Shown in pieces: positions 1 to 14,783 of a stretch of DNA of 32,210 nt. Origin of the DNA: Brevundimonas subvibrioides (GTDB lineage Bacteria; Pseudomonadota; Alphaproteobacteria; Caulobacterales; Caulobacteraceae); assembly GCA_002280475.1 (NCBI GenBank), contig NCEB01000047.1, positions 1-32,210 of the forward strand. Direction: 5' to 3'. A model generated the notes under the pieces. That model searched no databases. It was not told the DNA's origin and worked only from the letters and a program-made list of their open reading frames with translations. Each line of letters starts with the position of its first letter. The stretch's first letter is position 1. A program made the position numbers and the translations under genes.

Positions 1-1
1 G

Positions 2-409
2 AAGAAGGTCACCCTGGCGCTGGACAGCGAGGACCTGGTGCGGATCATGAGCTCCTATTTCCAGAAGGGCGACCGGGCCAAGTTCTTCGAGTTCCCCTCG
101 GCGGTCTACACCATGCACCAGTTCGATCGGGTGCTGGGCGCGGGCGGCAAGGACGTCGGCCTGTCGACCTGGGTCGGCTACAGCGCCAACGAAGGTCGCG
201 GCCTGACCCTGGCCATGCTGGATGAGGAGCACGCCAAGCCCGGCACCCAGGTCACCCTGCTGTGGGGCGAGGAGAACGGCGGATCGTCCAAGCCGACGGT
301 CGAACGCCACGTTCAGGTCGAGATCCGCGCCACGGTCAGCCCGGCCCCGTATTCAGAGGTCGCGCGCGACGCCTATGCCGACAGCTGGCGGACCCGCCAG
401 TCGGCCTGA
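2..409 (+). CDS. ligM: LigM/DesA-type THF-dependent aromatic O-demethylase, C-terminal part
   Basis: The frame is open from base 2, so the 5' part lies outside the window; about 135 C-terminal residues are visible. It resembles the GcvT-like (aminomethyltransferase fold) O-demethylases LigM and DesA, which move the methoxy methyl of vanillate, 3-O-methylgallate or syringate onto tetrahydrofolate. Supporting stretches are FFEFPSAVYTMHQFDRV, DVGLSTWVGYSANEGRGLTL, TLLWGEENGG and the C-terminal VEIRATVSPAPYSEVAR. The family is about 470 residues, so roughly 70% is missing. LigM and DesA cannot be separated from this end alone. Its position beside the PCA 4,5-cleavage genes fits a supplier of PCA or gallate and of methyl-THF. 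It converges on the IclR gene. Confidence 0.82.
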   Translation, partial: KKVTLALDSEDLVRIMSSYFQKGDRAKFFEFPSAVYTMHQFDRVLGAGGKDVGLSTWVGYSANEGRGLTLAMLDEEHAKPGTQVTLLWGEENGGSSKPTVERHVQVEIRATVSPAPYSEVARDAYADSWRTRQSA

Positions 410-420
410 TGCGATGAACG

Positions 421-446
421 GAGCCGGCGGTTCAGGCCGCTGGCTC
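421..446. terminator. Hairpin between convergent ligM and iclR
   Basis: Arms GAGCCGGCGG (421-430) and CCGCTGGCTC (437-446) pair at 9 of 10 positions around a 6-base loop. The hairpin lies just after the ligM stop (407-409) and includes the last codons and stop of the IclR gene, so it could end transcription from either side. There is no T-tract, so intrinsic termination is uncertain. Confidence 0.4.
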
Positions 447-1214
447 TCGCTCCGCCTGGGCCTGTTCGGGATGCTCCAGCAGATCGACCGAGCGTTTCAG
501 CAGGTCAATCGTTTCCGCCTCTAGCTCGGGCGTGACGCGGGGCAGGGGTATGGCGATGCTGATGGCCCCGGCCGCCCGCCCGTCCGCCATGACGACCCGG
601 GCCATGCCCTGAATACCCGGCGTGTGCTCCTCGCGCGTGCGGGCCACGCCTGAGCGCCGGACGGAGTCCAGCTCGACACGCAGATCCGCTTCCTCGGTCA
701 GTGTCTGGGCGGTGAAGGCCTGGCGTTCCGACCCCGCGAAATACTCGGCCAACCCGGCCTCGTCATAGGTCGCGAGGATCGCCTTGCCGGCCGCGAAGGC
801 GTGCATCGGTGCGCGCTGTCCGACGTCCAGGGTGTAGCGCAGGGCATGGGTGCCGATCTCGCTCACGGCGGCCTCGACCTCGTGTCCGCGCGGCACGAAG
901 AAGCCGGCGGTCTCGTTCAACCGGACGCGGAGCGAGCGGACCACCGGCACTGCCCGCTGGATGAGGCTGTCCGCGACCCGGCCGGGCTGGAGCCGCGCCA
1001 GCCCCTGGCCCGGTCCGTACTTCCGTCCGAGGCGCTCGATGTAGCCGCGATCGGCCAGGGTCGTCAGCAGATAGGACAGGCTGCTGACCGGGATCACCAG
1101 GGCGGTCGCGATCTCGTGGGCGGCCAGCGGGCGGCCCTGGGCGACCAGCAGCTCGAGGATGTCGAGCGTCCGCATCGCCGATTTGACGGTGGAGGTGGGG
1201 CCTGTGTCACTCAT
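432..1214 (-). CDS. IclR-family transcriptional regulator
   Basis: 260 residues, the usual IclR length. The N-terminal winged helix-turn-helix covers about residues 10-75 (TLDILELLVAQGRPLAAHEI, then SSLSYLLTTLADRGYIER). The C-terminal effector domain, about residues 85-245, carries family-typical stretches such as APMHAFAAGKAILA and GIQGMARVV. IclR proteins often control aromatic catabolism by sensing a pathway acid; the ligand is not evident here. It is the last gene of the minus-strand run after the TonB receptor and the SnoaL-like gene and faces ligM, so either the receptor or the O-demethylase could be its target. Confidence 0.88.
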   Translation of the reverse strand: MSDTGPTSTVKSAMRTLDILELLVAQGRPLAAHEIATALVIPVSSLSYLLTTLADRGYIERLGRKYGPGQGLARLQPGRVADSLIQRAVPVVRSLRVRLNETAGFFVPRGHEVEAAVSEIGTHALRYTLDVGQRAPMHAFAAGKAILATYDEAGLAEYFAGSERQAFTAQTLTEEADLRVELDSVRRSGVARTREEHTPGIQGMARVVMADGRAAGAISIAIPLPRVTPELEAETIDLLKRSVDLLEHPEQAQAEREPAA

Positions 1215-1274
1215 GATGCTGCGGCTCCATGCTGCGTCGGTGGCCGACTGGCAAGAGCGCGCCCGGCATCGCGT

Positions 1275-1679
1275 TCACCTCGACGGCTGAAAACTCAGCG
1301 CGCCTCTCCGTTCCGAAAACAGCCAGACGCCGTCCAGCCGCACGAAGCGGTCGCGGTAGGTGCCGACCAGCGGCGGCGTGTCCGGGCCGGTGAACAATAG
1401 CATGGCGCTGGTCGCCGACGCCGTGTCCGAGGTCTCGGCGGTGACGACGATGTTGGCGCAGACGTGCTGGGTGGTGCGCGGTGGCCTCGATTGGAAAGCC
1501 GCCAGCAGCGCCTCGTGTCCGACGATGGGCTGTTCAGGGGCCGTTGGTCGAGTCATCAGGCCGTCCGGCGCATAGAGGGTGACGACGTCGTCCCAGCGCG
1601 CCTGATCGTTCAGGGTCGCATAGAGGTTGATCAGCCTGGCGCAGTCCAGCTCGATGTCGCGCCGTTCCGCCTGGTCCAC
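1275..1679 (-). CDS. SnoaL-like / NTF2-superfamily protein
   Basis: 134 residues with the features of the SnoaL_4-like alpha+beta barrel. An N-terminal helical part (CARLINLYATLNDQARWDDV) is followed by VTLYAPDGLMTRP, then strands such as TQHVCANIVV, ending YRDRFVRLDGVWLFSERRG. Members serve as small hydratases, isomerases or ring-hydroxylating-dioxygenase-like beta subunits; no catalytic set can be assigned. The start is a GTG at 1679 with GGAG six bases upstream, and no usable upstream ATG is seen. It lies between the receptor gene and the IclR gene, so a role tied to the imported aromatic is possible but unproven. Confidence 0.75.
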   Translation of the reverse strand: MDQAERRDIELDCARLINLYATLNDQARWDDVVTLYAPDGLMTRPTAPEQPIVGHEALLAAFQSRPPRTTQHVCANIVVTAETSDTASATSAMLLFTGPDTPPLVGTYRDRFVRLDGVWLFSERRGALSFQPSR

Positions 1680-1696
1680 GAAGGTCTCCGTGGCTT

Positions 1697-1724
1697 GGCC
1701 CGGAACGGCGAACCGTTCCGGGCC
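1697..1724 (-). terminator. Perfect 12-bp hairpin with TTCG loop downstream of TonB receptor
   Basis: Arms GGCCCGGAACGG (1697-1708) and CCGTTCCGGGCC (1713-1724) are perfectly complementary around a 4-base loop that reads TTCG on the minus strand. It begins 9 bases after the receptor stop codon and ends 17 bases before the SnoaL-like start. No T-tract follows, so it may attenuate transcription or protect the receptor mRNA 3' end rather than terminate fully. Confidence 0.65.
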
Positions 1725-1733
1725 GTGCCGGTC

Positions 1734-4157
1734 TCAGAAGCGATAGCCGAGCGTGAACCCGTAGGTCCGCGGCGGCAGGTAGGTCACGCCGATCAGACGG
1801 CCGGTCGAGACCGCGAAGGTCGAGGCCCGCACGTCTTCGTCGCCGATGTTCTTGGCCCACAGCTGCGCCGTGATGGCCCCGTCGCCGCTCTCATAGACCA
1901 GAGAGGCGTCGACCATGGTGTAGGCCTCCGAGCTTTCGATATCCCGCTCGAACTCCGAGAAGAAGATCTGGCTCTTGTAGGAGACGTCGCCCATCAGGGT
2001 CAGCATTCCGTCCATCGGCATGACGAACGGCAGGTCGGCCTCGCCGTGCAGGCTCCAGGCCAGCTCGGGCGTGTTGCGAACGCGGTTGCCGGCCAGTTGC
2101 AGGTTTCCACCGCCCGGCGCGCCGAAGGCGGTCGGATCGGGGTTGGTCACGGCGTTGTAGGGCGTTCCGCCGGCGACGTTCCGGGGGTCCAGTGGATCGA
2201 CGGTGATGTAGTCGTCGAACGAAGCATCCGTCCAGGACAGGCCGCCGGAGAAGCGGATCGTGTCCGTTGGCCGGGCGAAGAAGTCGGCCTCGAAGCCGTT
2301 GGCCGAGGTCCGCGCCGCGTTCTGGAAGATGGTGGTGAAGCCGGCCGGACCGCCCGTGATGGTCTTGTTGAGCTGCAGCCCCTCCAGCTCATAGCTGTAC
2401 GCCGCCATGTTCAGCGTCAGGCGGTTGTCCAGCAGCGTCGCCTTGACCCCGATCTCGTGGTTCGAAATTTCCTCGGGATCGACGATCGTGCGCGAGGCAT
2501 AGGCGTTCTCGCCCGACCCGGCTTTGAAGCCTTCCGAGTAGGTATAGTACAGCAGCAGGTCAGGGTTCACTTCCCACTGGACTCCGACCTCGGGGGTGAA
2601 GTCCTCGAAGGTGCGCTCGGTCAGGGTCACTCCACGCGGCGTGTAGAGCGTCGGGAGTGACTGCAGCGGACCGACCGGCGCATAGCGGATGATGTAGCCC
2701 GCATTGTCCGTCGTCACCGTCTCTCGGCTGTAGCGACCGCCCAGCTTGACGCTGAAGCCGGTCAGTTGCTCGGACAGCATGCCCAGGTCGAAGGTCGCCT
2801 GGCCGAACAGGGCCGTCGCCTCGGTCTGCAGATCAGAGCTGACGCAGACCCGCTTGGGCGTCTGGATCGCCGAGCCGCCGGTGGTGTTGCCAGGGCCGTA
2901 GCCGCAGAACTCATACGCGGTCGCCAGCGGGACATTGTCGCGGGCCAGGATGGCAGGCGTGCCTGGCAGGCCCGTGGCGCGGCCGAAGCCGACGTTGTCG
3001 ATCGGGTTCTGCTGCTCTTCGAAATAATAGCCGCCGACGACCAGGTTCAGGAAGTCGGTGTCGTAGTTGGCCTGCAGTTCGGTCGAGAACTGCTCGCTGT
3101 CGATCCGGCGCTCCTGAACCGTGGAGTTGAAACCGTTCAGGGTGAAGGCGCTCTGCACCGCCGACAGGTCGAGGTCCTGGAACAGGGAGGTCTCGAAGCT
3201 GCGGAAGTTGGTGATGTTGGTGATCGACAGGTTCTCGTTGATGTTGGCCCGGAACGTCGAGGTGAAGGCGTAGGACTCTGTGCTCGTGCCAGGCTGGATC
3301 TCGCTGGCCAGGTCGCGCGGGTCGGTCGCGTAGCCGCCCTGGCCGAAGGCCGGCAGGCGCGCTACGCCGGGGAAGCTGGCCCGCAGATAGTGAATGGCGC
3401 CGGAGCTGTCGTCCTGACGGAAGTATTCGCCCGACAGCAGCAGGCTGACGTCGGGGGTGAAGTCGAAGTTGAGCTGGCCCCGGATCATGCGGCGGTTCAG
3501 GTCATCGACGTCGGCGCCCGTGAACGGGTTCTCGCCGAAGCCGTCGCGGCCCTCGGTCTTGCCGGCGATGCGGAACTGGATGCCGTCCGTGATCGGGCCG
3601 CCGACGGCGACCTCGGTGATCAGGGCGTTGTAGTTGCCCACGGTCAGTCGGCCGTAGCCTTCGAACACGTCCGAGGGTTTGGCGGTGATGACGTTGACCG
3701 ATCCGCCGACGGCGTTCCGCCCATACAGGGTGCCTTGCGGACCGCGCAGGACCTCGACGCGCTCGACGTCGAACAGCGAGGTCAGCTGGGCCTCGGCCCG
3801 GGCGACATAGGCCCCGTCGACGTGCAGGGCGACGCCCGTCGACGATCCGGTGGTGGAGGTGTTGGCCCCGACGCCGCGGATGAAGATCTTCGCCTGGTTG
3901 AAGTCGTTGCCGAAGTTCACCGACGGCACGATGGTCTGCAGGTCCGCCAGGTTGTTGACCTGGGCGTTGTCCAGCCGCTCGGTTCCGAGCGCGGTCACGG
4001 CGATCGAGACGTCCTGCAGCGACTGCTCGCGACGCGACGCGGTGACGATGATGTCGTCCACGCTGGACGCTTCCTGGCTGGGGGCAGGGGCCCCGGTCTG
4101 GGCATAGGCGCTGGTCGAAGCCAGCAGCGCCGCAAGGGCGCCGGTCACAACTCTCAT
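1734..4157 (-). CDS. TonB-dependent outer-membrane receptor
   Basis: 807 residues. A signal peptide ends near residue 19 (SAYAQ). The TonB-box/plug start is SVDDIIVTASRREQSLQDVS, and the plug domain contains RGPQGTLYGRNAVGG, which is diagnostic of these receptors. The 22-stranded barrel ends in a C-terminal aromatic residue (TLGYRF). The protein uses TonB energy to import scarce or bulky substrates across the outer membrane. Sequence type and position downstream of the lig genes suggest a lignin-derived aromatic or oligomer as substrate, which is inference. The ATG at 4157 has a GGGAGG Shine-Dalgarno at good spacing. A 163-base gap (4158-4320) separates it from the MetE-like gene; it is more AT-rich than its surroundings and probably holds the receptor promoter. 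Confidence 0.95.
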   Translation of the reverse strand: MRVVTGALAALLASTSAYAQTGAPAPSQEASSVDDIIVTASRREQSLQDVSIAVTALGTERLDNAQVNNLADLQTIVPSVNFGNDFNQAKIFIRGVGANTSTTGSSTGVALHVDGAYVARAEAQLTSLFDVERVEVLRGPQGTLYGRNAVGGSVNVITAKPSDVFEGYGRLTVGNYNALITEVAVGGPITDGIQFRIAGKTEGRDGFGENPFTGADVDDLNRRMIRGQLNFDFTPDVSLLLSGEYFRQDDSSGAIHYLRASFPGVARLPAFGQGGYATDPRDLASEIQPGTSTESYAFTSTFRANINENLSITNITNFRSFETSLFQDLDLSAVQSAFTLNGFNSTVQERRIDSEQFSTELQANYDTDFLNLVVGGYYFEEQQNPIDNVGFGRATGLPGTPAILARDNVPLATAYEFCGYGPGNTTGGSAIQTPKRVCVSSDLQTEATALFGQATFDLGMLSEQLTGFSVKLGGRYSRETVTTDNAGYIIRYAPVGPLQSLPTLYTPRGVTLTERTFEDFTPEVGVQWEVNPDLLLYYTYSEGFKAGSGENAYASRTIVDPEEISNHEIGVKATLLDNRLTLNMAAYSYELEGLQLNKTITGGPAGFTTIFQNAARTSANGFEADFFARPTDTIRFSGGLSWTDASFDDYITVDPLDPRNVAGGTPYNAVTNPDPTAFGAPGGGNLQLAGNRVRNTPELAWSLHGEADLPFVMPMDGMLTLMGDVSYKSQIFFSEFERDIESSEAYTMVDASLVYESGDGAITAQLWAKNIGDEDVRASTFAVSTGRLIGVTYLPPRTYGFTLGYRF

Positions 4158-4320
4158 GGTATCCTCCCGATAGTCTTTGTTTTTGTTGGTAGTCGCCCAG
4201 CCGCGGACGGCTGCTACTCCGAACCCTGCCGGAGCCTCCGCCCGGACACAGTCGTCTGCCTTTTCTTATATGTGAAAAGTTCAGGTTCGTGAAATATACC
4301 AGCGTGAGGCCGCTGGCAAG

Positions 4321-7376
<3,056 letters not shown>

Positions 7377-7384
<8 letters not shown>

Positions 7385-8051
7385 AGCGCAGGCCCATGGC
7401 CTCCAGCTTCGCGCGCATGTCGTAGATGTCGAGGCCCAGTTCCCCCGCCGCCAGCCGGTCGCGCTTGGACCCCTCGTTGGCCTCGCGCGCCAGGCCCTTC
7501 TCCAGAACGGAGGCCGCTTCGGCGCGGCGCACGACGCAGACACCGTCGTCGTCGGCCACGATCACGTCGCCCGGCTCGATCGACGCTCCGGCGCAGACGA
7601 TCGGCACGTTCACATCGCCCAGCGTCGCCTTGATGGTGCCCTGCGCGAAGACAGCTCGTGACCAGACGGGAAAGCCCATCTCGGTCAGATCGCGCACGTC
7701 GCGCACGCCGGCGTCGATCACCAGCCCCCGACATCCCCGCGCCTGGGCCGAGGTGGCCAGCAGGTCGCCGAAATAGCCGTCCTCGCACGGAGAGGTGGGA
7801 GCCAGCACCAGGATGTCGCCGGGCTGCAGCTGCTCGACGGCGACGTGCAGCATCCAGTTGTCGCCCGGGGGAGACGCGATGGTCACCGCCGAGCCCGCGA
7901 TCCGCGCGCCGGAATAGATGGGCCGCAGGCGCGATCCCAGAAGGCCGATCCGTCCTTGCGCCTCATGCACCGTGGCGACGCCGAGGCGCGCCAGTCCGTC
8001 GATCACGGCGACGTCCGCGCGCGCGATGTTCGTTACCACTCGACCGGCCAT
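7377..8051 (-). CDS. ligK: 4-carboxy-4-hydroxy-2-oxoadipate (CHA/HMG) aldolase
   Basis: 224 residues of the RraA-like class II aldolase family. It cleaves CHA to pyruvate and oxaloacetate with a divalent metal, the last step of the pathway. The signature [20 protein letters not shown] then AGVRD (about residues 94-118) contains the Gly-Asp pair and the Arg117-Asp118 pair that bind pyruvate and metal in this family. The long C-terminal helix after residue 180 ([17 protein letters not shown]) distinguishes aldolases from RraA proper. It is the promoter-proximal gene of the minus-strand operon and diverges from the LysR-type regulator across 92 bases. Confidence 0.92.
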
Positions 8052-8114
8052 GCCTGCCTCCTTCGATGCGAGCGAGGCTGATGGCGTCCGGACCGTCCAT
8101 GAGCAATTCGCATT

Positions 8115-8127
8115 TGCCCCACGGGCA
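8115..8127. promoter_or_regulatory. LysR-type T-N11-A box in the ligK / regulator divergent region
   Basis: TGCCCCACGGGCA is a perfect 5-bp dyad (TGCCC/GGGCA) around a 3-base spacer and fits T-N11-A, the LysR-family recognition rule. It lies 16 bases upstream of the regulator ATG and 63 bases upstream of the ligK start, as expected for autoregulation plus divergent activation. It is the only strong dyad I found between 8052 and 8143. Confidence 0.7.
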
Positions 8128-8143
8128 TAAGTTTTTACGATAG

Positions 8144-9352
8144 ATGCTCATGGCCTTGTCACCCTTCGATCTGAATCTGCGCCACCTGCGGGCGCTCTCC
8201 GTCGTGATCGCTCGGGGCAGTATGAGCCGCGCGGCTGAGACCGTCGGCCTGTCCCAGCCGGCTTTGACGCAGGGCCTGGCCAAGCTGGAGCGCACCATCG
8301 GCACGCGGCTGCTGGTGCGCCAGCCTGATGGCGTGCTGGCGACCGAGGCGGGCCAGGGTCTGGCCGAGCGGGCGGATCGCGCCTTCGCTCATCTGGCCGA
8401 GGCGGCGCGCCAGGCCGGTCGCAGCGGCTTCGCGCGACCCGAGCGGATGGTGACGGCGACCCAACTACGCGCCTTCCTCGCACTTGCCGACGCGGGCAGT
8501 TTCGTGTCCGCGGCCCGCGCGACGGGCCTGTCCCAGCCGGGCCTGCACGCCGCTGTTCGTGACCTGGAACAGATCTGCGCGGTCCCCATCGTCGAGCGTC
8601 AGGGCCGGGGCGTCGTCCTGACCCGCGCCGGGCGGCGTCTCGCACGCGGCGCGCGTCTGGCGCGGTCAGAGATCGCTGCGGGCCTGGTCGAGATCGGCCC
8701 CGGCGCGGGCGGCGACGCCAACCGGATCACGGTCGGGGCCATGCCTCTTTCGCGCGCCGTGCTGCTGCCGCGCGCCATCGCGGCCATGGTGGCGGCCGAG
8801 CCGGGCTTCGTCGTCGACATCGTGGACGGGGCCTGGCGCGAGCTGGTCGATCCGCTGAGGGACGGCGTCCTGGACGTGATGGTGGGCGCCCTGCGCGACG
8901 AGGATCTGCCCGACCTGGTCCAGCGGCCCCTGCTGGAGGACCGTCTGATGGTCGTGGGACGCAGGGGGCACCCGCTGTCGTCGGAGCGCGCGCCCAGCGT
9001 CGCCGCCCTGGCGGCCTATCCCTGGGTGATCGGGCGGCCGGGCTCGCCGCTGCGGCTATTGTGGCAGTCCCTGTTCGCCGGGGGGCCGACCCCGCTGGCA
9101 CCCGTCGAATGCGGCTCGGTCACCGCCATCCGGGGCATACTGCGCCAGAGCGACCTCTTGACCCTGCTGTCCCGCGATCAGGTCGGGCTGGAGATCGAGG
9201 CCGGGGTGCTGACTCCGATCGGCCCGCCGCTGACGCAGACGATGCGGACCATCGGCCTCACCACCCGGATGGACTGGCGACCGACGCCGTCGCAGATGCG
9301 TTTCCTGTCGCTGATCGATCAGGTGACGGAGCGCATCGTTTCGGAAAATTGA
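8144..9352 (+). CDS. LysR-type regulator with two tandem HTH domains (LigR-like position)
   Basis: 402 residues, about 100 more than a normal LysR protein. Residues about 8-67 form one LysR winged HTH ([20 protein letters not shown], then [18 protein letters not shown]). Residues about 103-162 form a second ([20 protein letters not shown], then [15 protein letters not shown]), each ending in the usual LxxTxxG wing. The effector-binding domain follows from about residue 190 ([20 protein letters not shown]). It sits between the two lig operons exactly where LigR-type regulators are expected, so it probably controls both in response to PCA or gallate. The ATG at 8144 is followed in frame by another at 8150; either could be used. 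Confidence 0.88.
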   Translation: MLMALSPFDLNLRHLRALSVVIARGSMSRAAETVGLSQPALTQGLAKLERTIGTRLLVRQPDGVLATEAGQGLAERADRAFAHLAEAARQAGRSGFARPERMVTATQLRAFLALADAGSFVSAARATGLSQPGLHAAVRDLEQICAVPIVERQGRGVVLTRAGRRLARGARLARSEIAAGLVEIGPGAGGDANRITVGAMPLSRAVLLPRAIAAMVAAEPGFVVDIVDGAWRELVDPLRDGVLDVMVGALRDEDLPDLVQRPLLEDRLMVVGRRGHPLSSERAPSVAALAAYPWVIGRPGSPLRLLWQSLFAGGPTPLAPVECGSVTAIRGILRQSDLLTLLSRDQVGLEIEAGVLTPIGPPLTQTMRTIGLTTRMDWRPTPSQMRFLSLIDQVTERIVSEN

Positions 9353-9412
9353 ATAGGGTTCGAGCCATAATGATTTGCGCTGTGAGTGGGTCGTCGCGAT
9401 AGGTCGCGGCTC

Positions 9413-10293
9413 ATGAGCACGCCTGTGACCTTCGTCGGCTTCGGAGAGGCCGCCTCGGCCTTCGTCGACGGCTGGACGGTGTCCGGCCGCGCTGTTCGCG
9501 CCTTTGACCGCAAGACGGGCGTCCCGGCGACCCGGGAGGCAAAGCAGGCGGATTTCCATCGCCTCGGCGTCGACGGACGATCGACGATGGCCGACGCGGT
9601 CGCCGAAGCCGAGCTCGTTCTCTGTCTCGTCACCGCCGACCAGGCCATGGCCGCCGCGCGCGAGGCCGCCCTGAGTCTGTCGCCCGGAGCGATGTGGTTC
9701 GACATGAACAGCGTGGCCCCGGACACGAAGCGCGCGGCCGCCCGTGTGATCGAAGCGGTCGGCGGCCGGTATGTCGATGTGGCCGTCCTGTCGCCCGTGC
9801 ATCCCAAACAACGCGCCGTCCCCTTGCTGGTCAGCGGCCCGCATGCGGAGGAGGGTGCGGTCCGACTCCTTGATCTGGGCTTTTCCAATGTCACCCCGAT
9901 CGGGGGTGCCGTCGGCGCGGCCGCGGCCGTGAAGATGATCCGCTCCGTCATCGTCAAGGGCATCGAGGCCCTGTCGGCCGAATGCGCCATCGCGGCGGAC
10001 CAGGCGGGCGTCGTCGATGCCGTCGTAGCGTCTCTGAACGCCAGCGATCCGGGTGCCGACTGGGCCGCGCGGTTCGACTACAACCTCGACCGGATGATGG
10101 TCCACGGCCTGCGCCGCGCCGCCGAAATGGAGGAGTCGCGCGCCACGCTCGAGGCGCTGGGCGTCGGCTCGGCCATGACCCGCGCGACAGTCGAGCTTCA
10201 GCGGAGCATCGGCGCGCTCGGCCTGTCCCCGCCGCCCGAAGGGCTGGCCGCCAAGCTCGACGCCCTGACCCCACGCTCAGACGAGGCCGCCGC

Positions 10294-10297
<4 letters not shown>
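9413..10297 (+). CDS. NAD(P)-dependent oxidoreductase with DUF1932 C-terminal domain
   Basis: 294 residues. The N-terminal Rossmann domain resembles 6-phosphogluconate/3-hydroxyisobutyrate dehydrogenases (TFVGFGEAASAFVDGW; ELVLCLVTADQAM; WFDMNSVAPDTKR; YVDVAVLSPVHP). It is followed by the helical DUF1932-type domain with the conserved KMIRSVIVKGIEAL segment, whose lysine is the usual catalytic position in this superfamily. The substrate is unknown. It is the first gene of the ligJABC run; its TGA shares ATGA with the ligJ start. The ATG at 9413 is preferred over a GTG at 9386. A 5-bp hairpin (9395-9408) places the AGG of the ribosome site in its loop. A reaction on a pathway keto- or hydroxy-acid is plausible but not shown. 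Confidence 0.8.
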
Positions 10298-13456
<3,159 letters not shown>

Positions 13457-13460
<4 letters not shown>

Positions 13461-14779
13461 GGCAGGGGTTCTGGACGGAAGTCCGGGTCGATCAGGCACG
13501 TTTCGCCGTGCCGCGCCCGGGCGTCCTCGCACAGGGCCACCACGGCCTGCGGCGTCGGTCGCTCACCGTCGTCCAGCCACCGGTCCAGCGCTCTCAGCAG
13601 GGCGACATACTGGGGCGCGTTCAGCCGGCTGTGCACCGTCTCGGTGGTGTAGAACTGCGCTAGCAGATGGCTGCGGCCCGCCTGCGCAACCGTCTGGGCA
13701 TAGCTGCCCGAGTGCTCAACGAAGACCGTCGGGTCATAGCGGGCGTGCAGGGTCACGGTCGGTACGACGATCTGTCCCGTCAGGTCGGCGTCATAGGCCA
13801 GGGTGGCCACGGCTGCCGGATCGGCGGCGAACCTCTGGATGCTCTGGTTCAGCGCGGCGTCCTCGTCTGATCCCCGATAGGTGCGACCGGTGTTGTCGAA
13901 GGGATTGCCCCCGTTCAGGCGCTCCCAAACCAGGTCCTGGAACAGGTTGGTCGCCCAGGCGAGGTGGCCCAGCAGATGCTCTTCCTCCAGCCCGGTCACC
14001 GAGCGAATGTTTCGTAGGCGCGCGCGTTGCTCAGGCGTCCGCTCGGCGTCGGGCAGCCCGACGCCCGTGCAGGCTTGCAGCCGAGCCGACAGCTCGGCGC
14101 GGGACATGGAAGCGCCTTCGGGCAGGCCCTGCCACAGGGGATACTGGACCTCGTCGGGCCGCGGGTGATTGGCGCAATAGACCTGATAGACCGCCCTTAG
14201 GTCGGCGCGAAAACCATAGGCCCGGGTACCGCCTCCGAGCACGCCGCTGGTCAGCAGGACGCCGTCGTAGCTGCGCGTCCCGTCGGTCGCGACGGCGTGA
14301 AGCTCTGCCGCCTTGGCCGCGACGTTGCCGCCCCAGGACTGGCCGTGCAGCAGTGTTCGTTCGGGCTTGCCCCACTGGTCCCAGACGATCTGGCGCAGCT
14401 GGTCGGTGTCCTCGGCGGCCATCCGCACGCCGTAGCCGCCGCGCCGATAGGTCGAGCCTGCCCAGGCATAGCCCTCGGCCACCATCATGGAGAAGCGGTC
14501 CAGATCCTCCTCCGGTTCGCCGCGCTCCGGGGCACCCGTCCGGGGCCCACCGTGCGCGTGAAGGATCAGCTGGCCGTTCCAGTCCGCAGGCCGAGCATAC
14601 CAGTACCAGGCTCCGCTCTCGGCCCGACCCGACCAGCAGCGGGTGCCGCTGGGCAGGCTTTCGGGGCAGGTCTCCGCGCGCGGTTCGACGACCTGAGCCA
14701 CCGCCGGAGTGGCGACCCCCAGGCCCCCCGCCGCCGCCAGGGCGACGAGGGAGACCAGACGCGCGCGGAGACGGGTCAC
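13457..14779 (-). CDS. Secreted alpha/beta hydrolase (esterase-like)
   Basis: 440 residues with a clear signal peptide (RLVSLVALAAAGGLGVATPAVAQ is longer than quoted motifs need; cleavage is likely after AVAQ near residue 30). The nucleophile elbow is LLHGQSWGGN (GxSxG), the probable acid is in HARYDPTVF and the probable catalytic His in TVHSRLN. Several cysteines suggest disulfides and a periplasmic or extracellular location. The family was not identified beyond the fold; a feruloyl- or tannase-like ester hydrolase would suit the neighbourhood. The GTG start at 14779 lies five bases past the receptor stop with AAGGAG ten bases upstream, which outweighs an upstream ATG at 14956 inside the receptor gene. 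Confidence 0.8.
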
Positions 14780-14783
14780 CGGA

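Noticed and set aside
2766..4292. Plus-strand open frame of 508 codons across the first TonB receptor
   Set aside because: Antisense shadow; no recognisable domain or ribosome site.
9395..9408. Regulatory hairpin at the DUF1932 ribosome site
   Set aside because: CGCGA/TCGCG is only five base pairs and common by chance at this GC content; noted in the gene entry only.
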